NCBI GenBank assembly: GCA_900314925.1 | Contig: OMXC01000006.1 | Location: 62,001 to 126,000 of the forward strand | Source of the DNA: an uncultured Bacteroidales bacterium | GTDB taxonomy: Bacteria > Bacteroidota > Bacteroidia > Bacteroidales > P3 | Reading direction: 5' to 3' | Length of the DNA: 64,000 nucleotides | Shown: positions 46,081-52,800 of the stretch, piece after piece | How the letters are laid out: the number at the start of each line of letters is the position of its first letter | Numbering within the stretch: position 1 is the first letter of the stretch | Position numbers and translations under genes: made by a program | Notes under the pieces: model-generated | What the model saw: only the letters and a program-made list of their open reading frames with translations | Database searches by the model: none | Told to the model about the DNA's origin: nothing

Positions 46081-47970
46081 TTAAAATTGCATGCGGCGGG
46101 TGCCGTCGCTCATGACCTCCTGGACGACCTGGGCGGTCATCTGTTTGAGCTCGTCGATGAACTGTGCGGCGCTGTATTTGTGGGCCTCTATGTCGCGCAG
46201 TTTCTTCTCCCACTGGCCGGTGAGCTCAACGCTCTTGAGGAGTTCTTCATGTATGACGCCGATGAGGGCTATGCCTGTGGGCGTGGGTTCGAGGCTTTTG
46301 CGCACCTTGCTGATGTACTGTCGCTTGAAGAGGGTCTCGATGATGGCGGCGCGCGTGGAGGGGCGGCCGATGCCGTTGGCCTTGAGGGCGTCGCGCAGCT
46401 CTTCGTTGTCGACGGCCTTGCCGGCGGTCTCCATGGCGCGGAGGAGCGTGGCTTCGGTGTAGGGCTTTGGGGGCACGGTCTGCTTCTCGGCCAGCGAGGG
46501 CTCGTGGGGGCCACTCTCCCCTTTCTTGAAGTCGGGCAGGGTCTGCTCGTCGTCTTTCTTGCCGTCGTCGTCGGTGGCGGCAGCCTGCCCGCCGAAGACG
46601 GTGCGCCAGCCCTCTTCGAGTATCTGCTTGCCGCTGGCCTTGAATTCAGTTATGAGTTTGGAGTTTGGAGTTTTGAGTTCTTGGGTCGCGTCAGCTTCAC
46701 TCTTAACTCCTAACTCATCACTCTTAACTCCTAACTCATCACTCTTAACTGCACCAATCACGGTGGTGGTCGAGAACTTGCAGTCGGGGTAGAAGACTGC
46801 TATGAAGCGGCGCGCCACGAGGTCGAAGACGCGCTTCTCGTCGGTGGTGAGGCTGGCGTTCTGGGGGTTCTGGCCGGTGGGTATGATGGCGTGGTGGTCG
46901 GTGACCTTGGAGGTGTCGAAGACCTTTTTGCTCTTCTTGAGCTTCTTGCCCATAAGGGGCTGGATGAGGGGCGCGTAGGGCACTATGCCCTGCAGTATCT
47001 GCGGGCATTTGGCGTAGACGTCGTCGGAGAGGTAGGTGGTGTCGACGCGCGGGTAGGTGGTGAGCTTCTTCTCGTAGAGGCTCTGTATGTGCTTCAGCGT
47101 GTCGTCGGCCGAGAAGGAGTATTTCTTGTTGCACTCCACCTGCAGGGAGGTGAGGTCGAAGAGGCGCGGCGGGGCCTCGGTGCCGGCTTTCTGCTGCACG
47201 TCGGTGACGGTGAAGTCGCGGCCTTTGATGGCCTCCAGCGCCGCCTGCCCTTCTTCGGGCTTCTTCATCTTGCCCTTGGTGGAGGTGAAGACGACGCCGC
47301 GGTAGAGGGTGGAGAGCACCCAGTATTTCTCCGGCTTGAAGTTCTTGATCTCGAAGTGGCGGTTGACGATCATGGCCAGCGTGGGTGTCTGCACACGGCC
47401 TATGCTGAGCACCTGGCCTTTGGCGGTGGCGAAGCGGAGGGTGTAGAGGCGTGTGGCGTTCATGCCGAGGAGCCAGTCGCCGATGGCGCGGCAGAGGCCC
47501 GCCTCGTAGAGGCTCTGGTATTCGCTCTGCGGCTTGAGGTTGGCGAAGGCCTCGCGGATGGCCTCTTCGGTGAGGCTGCTGACCCAGAGGCGCTGCACGG
47601 GGCAGGTGGCTTTGGCTTTCTGCATCACCCAGCGCTGGATGAGCTCGCCCTCCTGGCCGGCATCGCCGCAGTTGATGATGCCGTCGGCGGCCTGCATGAG
47701 GCGCTCGATGACGTGGAACTGCTTCTCGTAGCCTTGGTTGGGAATGAGCTTGATGCCGAAACGGGGCGGTATCATGGGCAGCGCCGAGAGCGACCACCGC
47801 TTCCAGTAGTCGCAGTAGTCCTGCGGCTCCTTGAGGGTGCAGAGGTGGCCGAAGGTCCAGGTCACCTGGTAGCCGTTGCCCTCCATGTAGCCGTCGTGCG
47901 AGGTGTTGGCCCCCAGCACCTTGGCAATCTCGCGCGCCACACTCGGCTTCTCAGCGATGCAGACGATCAT
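46081..47970 (-). CDS. topB: DNA topoisomerase III (type IA)
   Basis: This 629-residue enzyme relaxes or decatenates DNA through a Tyr-linked single-strand break. The TOPRIM domain carries the catalytic Glu in EKPSVAREIA and the acidic DAGQEGELI; SIGRVQTPTLAMI follows, and the catalytic Tyr lies in TTYPRVDTTYLS. The ATG at 47970 overlaps the prmA stop by 4 nt. A 21-nt repeat region (46642-46750) is translated in frame near the C-terminal third (KSDELGVKSDELGVKSEAD), an insert not expected in the family. Zinc fingers are absent. Confidence 0.92.
   Translation of the reverse strand: MIVCIAEKPSVAREIAKVLGANTSHDGYMEGNGYQVTWTFGHLCTLKEPQDYCDYWKRWSLSALPMIPPRFGIKLIPNQGYEKQFHVIERLMQAADGIINCGDAGQEGELIQRWVMQKAKATCPVQRLWVSSLTEEAIREAFANLKPQSEYQSLYEAGLCRAIGDWLLGMNATRLYTLRFATAKGQVLSIGRVQTPTLAMIVNRHFEIKNFKPEKYWVLSTLYRGVVFTSTKGKMKKPEEGQAALEAIKGRDFTVTDVQQKAGTEAPPRLFDLTSLQVECNKKYSFSADDTLKHIQSLYEKKLTTYPRVDTTYLSDDVYAKCPQILQGIVPYAPLIQPLMGKKLKKSKKVFDTSKVTDHHAIIPTGQNPQNASLTTDEKRVFDLVARRFIAVFYPDCKFSTTTVIGAVKSDELGVKSDELGVKSEADATQELKTPNSKLITEFKASGKQILEEGWRTVFGGQAAATDDDGKKDDEQTLPDFKKGESGPHEPSLAEKQTVPPKPYTEATLLRAMETAGKAVDNEELRDALKANGIGRPSTRAAIIETLFKRQYISKVRKSLEPTPTGIALIGVIHEELLKSVELTGQWEKKLRDIEAHKYSAAQFIDELKQMTAQVVQEVMSDGTRRMQF
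46642..46750. repeat. In-frame heptad/21-mer repeat inside topB
   Basis: Right arm: two exact 21-nt units (46699-46719, 46720-46740; each is three heptads near AACTCNT) plus a 10-nt partial. Left arm (46650-46678): four inverted heptads near GAGTTTG. The spacer between them contains GCGTCAGC. The whole length is divisible into the topB frame and adds about 36 low-complexity residues. Confidence 0.9.
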
Positions 47971-48848
47971 TTCACCAACTGTAGAGCCGACCAGCCGTCG
48001 CGCGATTTCTTGCTTTTCAGGGTCATGCCGAGGGTGTTGGCTTTGGCTATGAGAGCCCCTTCGTCGGCCTCGTAGAAGCCGCTGAGCAGGAGGCTGCCGC
48101 CGGGGTTGAGGGCGGCGGCGTAGCGGGGCATGTCGGCAAGGAGTATGTTGCGGTTGATGTTGGCCAGGATGATGTCGAAGGTGCCTTCTATGGCCTCGGC
48201 GCCCCCGAGCTTGAAGGTGAGCTCCACGCCGTTGGCGGCGGCGTTCTCGCGGGCGTTGGCGAAGGCCCACTCGTCGATGTCGATGCCCTCGACATAGGAG
48301 GCGCCGCGCATCTTGGCAAGGATGCCCAGCACGGCGGTGCCGCAGCCCATGTCGAGCACACGCAAGCCGTTGACGGGCAGCTCGGCGACATAGCTGAGCA
48401 TCATGTAGGTGGTGGGGTGATGGGCGGTGCCGAAGCTCATCTTGGGCTCTATGATGAGCTCGTAGCTTACGTCGTCGCGGTGGGGATGGAAGGGTGCGCG
48501 CACCCAGATGCTGCCGCTCCGCACAGCTTCATACTGTGCGGCGGCGTTCACGACCTTGCGGTCGTGGTCGCCGTACTGCACGAGGACAGCTTCATGGCCT
48601 TTCTCCCACTCGGCGTTCCAGTCGCGGTCTTCCATTTCTTCGGCCTTGTAGCGCAGCGGCACGGGGAAGGCCTGCACGGCCGAGGCGAGCCAGGCGGCGT
48701 CATACTGCGAGGCTTGTACATAGGCCTTGAGGCCGTCAGGGGTCTCCACGAAGCTCTCGTAGGGGCCTTCGTTGCCGAGGGTGTCTACCAGCATGTCGCG
48801 CCAGAGGCCGGTGTCGTCCATGGTGAAAGATACTTCAATATACTTCAT
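47967..48848 (-). CDS. prmA: Ribosomal protein L11 methyltransferase
   Basis: This 293-residue SAM-dependent enzyme trimethylates ribosomal protein L11 in its characterised relatives. The N-terminal substrate-recognition domain is followed by the methyltransferase core: SAM motif VLDMGCGTAVLGILA (~162-176), motif I acidic region VEGIDIDEWA, and the catalytic-loop segment LANINRNIL. Length and order are normal. It lies in a minus-strand set truA, prmA, topB and overlaps topB by 4 nt. Confidence 0.93.
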   Translation of the reverse strand: MKYIEVSFTMDDTGLWRDMLVDTLGNEGPYESFVETPDGLKAYVQASQYDAAWLASAVQAFPVPLRYKAEEMEDRDWNAEWEKGHEAVLVQYGDHDRKVVNAAAQYEAVRSGSIWVRAPFHPHRDDVSYELIIEPKMSFGTAHHPTTYMMLSYVAELPVNGLRVLDMGCGTAVLGILAKMRGASYVEGIDIDEWAFANARENAAANGVELTFKLGGAEAIEGTFDIILANINRNILLADMPRYAAALNPGGSLLLSGFYEADEGALIAKANTLGMTLKSKKSRDGWSALQLVK

Positions 48849-48893
48849 AATTCTTAACTCTAAACTCTAAACTCTTAACTCTTAACTCATAAC
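48849..48893. repeat. Heptad repeat spanning the truA stop codon
   Basis: About five to six 7-nt units near TTAACTC or TAAACTC fill the gap between the prmA start and the truA end. The truA TGA lies inside the repeat (TTATGAG on the minus strand), so the repeat supplies the stop codon. Confidence 0.85.
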
Positions 48894-49627
48894 CGTCCCG
48901 GGTACTCCACTTTGGTGAGGAAGAGTCCGCAGGCGGGCATGCTGACGCCTGCCGCACAGCGGTCTTTGCGCTCTATGATCTGGCGCAGGCCGTCGATGGT
49001 GAGCTTGCCGCGCCCCACGTCGAGGAGCGTGCCGGTGACGGAGCGCACCATGTTGCGCAGGAAGCGGTTGCTGCGGATGGTGAAGACCCAGCCGCCGTCC
49101 TCTTCGGCCCAATCGGCACGCGTGAGGTGGCAGATATTGGTCTTCACCTGCGTGTGGAGCTTGGCGAAAGAGGTGAAGTCGTCGTACTCCATAAGCACGC
49201 GGGCGGCCTCGTTCATGAGGGCTATGTCGGGACGGTAGTAGATGCGGCAGTACTGCCCCTGGCGGAAAGGCAGGCGGCGGTCGCTGACGTGGTACTGGTA
49301 GGTGCGGGCGGTGGCGTCGAAGCGCGCATGGGCGTTGTCGGCCACGGGGAAGATGCCGTAGATGACGATGTCTGGCGGCAGCAGGTTGTTGAGCTTGAAG
49401 ACCAGCTGGTCGCAGTCGACGGCCCCTTCGGCATCAAAGTGGGCGTAGAAGTCGCTGGCGTGCACGCCGGTGTCCGTGCGTCCGCAGCCAACGACGGCTA
49501 TGGAGGTGCGCAGCAGCGTGGAGAGGGCATTCTCGAGGGTCAGCTGCACAGTGGGCAGCCCCGGCTGCGTCTGCCAGCCGTTGTAACACGCTCCGTTATA
49601 GGCCAGATGGATGAAATAACGTCCCAT
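48887..49627 (-). CDS. truA: tRNA pseudouridine(38-40) synthase
   Basis: This 246-residue enzyme isomerises U38-U40 of the tRNA anticodon arm. The catalytic Asp lies in GCGRTDTGVHAS (~54), with the N-terminal YNGACYNGWQTQPGLPTVQ and the C-terminal RSNRFLRNMVRSVTGTLLDVG as expected. The ATG at 49627 (MGRYFIHLAYNG) is chosen because the promoter -7 box lies at 49638-49645. The stop codon lies within a heptad repeat. Confidence 0.94.
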   Translation of the reverse strand: MGRYFIHLAYNGACYNGWQTQPGLPTVQLTLENALSTLLRTSIAVVGCGRTDTGVHASDFYAHFDAEGAVDCDQLVFKLNNLLPPDIVIYGIFPVADNAHARFDATARTYQYHVSDRRLPFRQGQYCRIYYRPDIALMNEAARVLMEYDDFTSFAKLHTQVKTNICHLTRADWAEEDGGWVFTIRSNRFLRNMVRSVTGTLLDVGRGKLTIDGLRQIIERKDRCAAGVSMPACGLFLTKVEYPGRL

Positions 49628-49637
49628 AAACAAGATG

Positions 49638-49645
49638 CAAAGATA
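49638..49645 (-). promoter_or_regulatory. -7 element for truA-prmA-topB
   Basis: TATCTTTG followed by GCA on the minus strand, 10 nt before the truA ATG, implying a very short or leaderless-like transcript. Confidence 0.65.
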
Positions 49646-49664
49646 CGCAAAAGAAATGACATGA

Positions 49665-49696
49665 CAAAAAAAAAGCCTCCCGTGTTGGGAGGCTTT
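49665..49696 (-). terminator. Terminator of tRNA-Glu
   Basis: A 10-bp perfect stem (AAAGCCTCCC / GGGAGGCTTT), 5-nt loop, then a run of eight or more T on the minus strand, directly behind the tRNA. Confidence 0.9.
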
Positions 49697-49697
49697 G

Positions 49698-49771
49698 TAC
49701 CGCATATCAGAGTCGAACTGATGATCTTCTGCGTGAGAGGCAGATGTCCTGGACCACTAGACGAATGCGGC
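49698..49771 (-). tRNA. tRNA-Glu (anticodon CTC)
   Basis: A 74-nt cloverleaf on the minus strand. The acceptor stem is GCCGCAT / ATGCGGT (first pair G-U), the D arm contains TCGTCTAGTGG, the anticodon arm is TCTGC-CTCTCAC-GCAGA with anticodon CTC reading GAG, and the T arm contains ATCAGTTCGACTCTGAT. The CCA end is not encoded. It has its own promoter box (49791-49798) and terminator, so it is a monocistronic tRNA gene. The CTC form supplements a TTC tRNA presumed elsewhere, in keeping with GC-rich codon use. Confidence 0.95.
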
Positions 49772-49790
49772 TCCTTGCTGAAAGCGGGTG

Positions 49791-49798
49791 CAAAAGTA
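49791..49798 (-). promoter_or_regulatory. -7 element for tRNA-Glu
   Basis: TACTTTTG followed by GCA on the minus strand, 19 nt before the tRNA 5' end. Confidence 0.65.
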
Positions 49799-49887
49799 CG
49801 CACTTTTTTCATACTGACAAAATATTTTTTGCAAATATCTTATACTGCAGTGATTGTCAGCATGATATTTTTTCGCCTCACCACCGC

Positions 49888-52800
49888 TCAAGGCTCTACA
49901 ACAAGGGTTTGGGCTGGTGCCGTAGCCCTAAATTCGGGGGCATACATGCATTGCATGGTGGCGACACCTGTCATAAAGCTGCCGGGATTAGTGACATACA
50001 CCTCATACTCGAAGTAATACTTGCCCTTGTCTATATGCTCCACATAGCAACGCGTGTCGGTGCTGTTCACGGTGACGTAGTAGCCGAGACCGTTGCTCCA
50101 GCGCCATCCGGCGCGGGTGCTCACAGGCTCCACGCACGACGGGCGGCCGTCGATGAGCTCAAGATAATCCATGGCGCGGTCGCAGGTGATGTCAATACGC
50201 ACTTTCACGCGGTCGCCGACTTTCAGCGGCCCTTCGTGCTGGTAGGTGCGCCTGAGCGTGATGCCGCTCTCGGAGGCGGGTATCTTGTCGAGGTCGTCGG
50301 TGAACTGGTAATAGACGGCGCCCCAGGCGATAGCGGGTCCTCCCGCAGAGGGATTGTCCAGCTTGCTGATGACGATGTCGCTGCTACCGTTGGCGCGAAG
50401 CGCATCGAGGTCTGCGCCTGACCACCGCTGCGAACGGTAGCCCTCGGCGCCCTTGCTCTCCGCCGTCATATCGGTGCCGAAGACTGTCAGCATCACCGCG
50501 TCAGCCCCACTCTTAACCCTCAGCTCATCATTCTTGACCATCAGCGCGCCGATGGCATCGGCGGTGGCGCGACTGTTGCCCCAGTGGGTCGTCTGCTTCT
50601 GCTTGAGGAGCCACTGCTGCATGAGGCCTATGGCTACGGTATCCTTGGGCGTTATCTCGGCGAAGGCGTTTATCAGCAGCGCCTGTGTCTCTATGGGGCG
50701 GCAGTACCAGTACCAGCCACTGCGGTTGTCGCGCCAGTACATGCCCATCTCGTCGCTCTCCAAGGCTTTCTCCTTCAGCCGCCGCAGCAGGTCGAGGGCC
50801 GCCTTGCTGTCGCCATGGCGGTGGAAGATGAGCGCCAGCTGTGCCTGCGTGTAGAGGTTGTCATATTCCTTGTAATGCTTCAGCGCATTGGCGTAGTAGA
50901 ACTTATAGGCCTCGGTACCTGCCTTGCCGTAGAGGGAGCGCATGTAGAGGTAGTCGATGTCCGTGGGCTGCCACTTGTATTTCTTTATATAAGGCTTGAT
51001 CCAACGCTCATAGTAGCGCTGCTGCTCGCTGTCTACAAACCGCAGAGCCTTCCTGGTGTCGAGGTTCTCCCCCTTGACCTTCTGCAGTACGGCCTGCGTC
51101 ACCCACAGGCTGCTCTTGCCCTCGGGCATCCATGCCCACCCGCCGTCGGCGTTCTGCCTCCCGGCGAGGTCGGCCACCAGCTTGCCGTGCCTGACACGCA
51201 TGGCGGCGGAGTCCAGGTAGTTGGCCACAGCGCGCATCTGCTCCTCCTCGCTCTCGGCGTCGCGCAGCCACGGCGTGGCCTGCAGGGCCGTCTGCTTCAC
51301 GTCGTCGTTCATCGCCAGACGGCTGACGGCGCTGTCTTTAACCGCCGCCGCAAGGTCCACTCTGCCGGCTATGCGCTGACCGAGGCCATCCACGTACAGC
51401 TGTTCTGCCAGGTATAGCGTCGATGGGTTCTCGAAACTCTTCAGGTACGGCATGCTCTTGACGGCGAGCCACACGGGGTCGCTCACCGCCTCGGCCGCCA
51501 CCAGCTGCGGCTGGCGTGTGTCGCCGCCGGCGAGCCATTCGGGCATCGTGTAGCGCTTCTCCCCTGCCCCGTTGATGTACATGGCCTGGCTGACGGTCAC
51601 GGCCTGGCGGTTGCTCACCACGGGCACCTGCCCCTGCTCGCCGTCGCTCATGCCGTCGGCAACGGCGGTGATGCGGTAGGTGGCCACATAGACGTCATGC
51701 GGCACCTCGACGTCGAACATCACCTGCGCGGCGTCTTTCACCAACACGTGCTCTGTGTGGCGGCACAGCGTGTCGCCCGTGGCGGCGTCGGTCAGCAGCA
51801 GGCTTACATCCACCTCTCTGGCCACTGACCTCTGTTCACTGACCACTATTTTTGCCATCAGGCTCAGCGAGTCGCCGCTGCGCAGGAAGCGCGGCATGTT
51901 GGGCTGCACCATCAGCGGCTTGGCGGTGACGAGCGTCTTGCTGAGCGTGCCGCTCTTGAGGTCTTTGGTGACGGCCAAGCCGCGCACGTTCCAGCGCGTG
52001 AGCAGCTCGGGCACCGTGAAGCGGTAGGTCGCCGTGCCGGCGCTGTCGGTGCGCACGTCGGGGGCGAAGAAGGCCAGCGTGCTGAGGTTCTGGCGCAGCT
52101 GCACCTCCGGCTCTTTCTCCACGACGCTGAAGAGGGCTTCTTCTGCTTCCTCTACCTCCATTCCCTTGTCGGCGGCCATGGCTTTGCCGGCGGCTGAGGT
52201 CTGCACGGCATCCAGCATGGCCTCCTCCACATCATCTTCGACCACAGCCAACTCGGTGGTGACAACGGCGGCGTTGCGGGCCATAGCGGTCTTGTACATG
52301 ATGCGGCCACGCCCGCCCCAGTAGTGCGGCAAGGCATCGACAAGGCTCCACACCGTGGGGTAGCTCCCGTTGTAGTTGCGCCATTGCGCGCCGTTGTAGC
52401 TGTTGTAGCTAAGGTAAGGGGCGTATAGCGACAACCCCACTGTGCTGTGTCCGCGCCACGGCCAGAGGCCCCACGAGGGGGTGCCGTAGGTGTTCAGCGC
52501 GTCGTCGTACATCGTCATCACCAACGAACTCATAACTCCTAACTCACAACTCCTAACTGAAATGGTCCACTCCTCCTGCTCGCCGGGCAGCAGCTTGTCG
52601 CGGAAGCTGGCAATCTCGACCTTGAGTTCCTTGTGGCTGTAGGGTACATCGACGGTGCGGCTCTCGGTAAAGCTCTGTCCGTGGAGCATGGTGCTCACAC
52701 TCAGTGTCAGGCCGCCAAGCATGGTGCTGTCCACGTCGACCGTCACCTCCTGCAGGCGCTCGCCCAGCGTGAGCCACCCCGACCGGAGGGTCTGCCTCTC

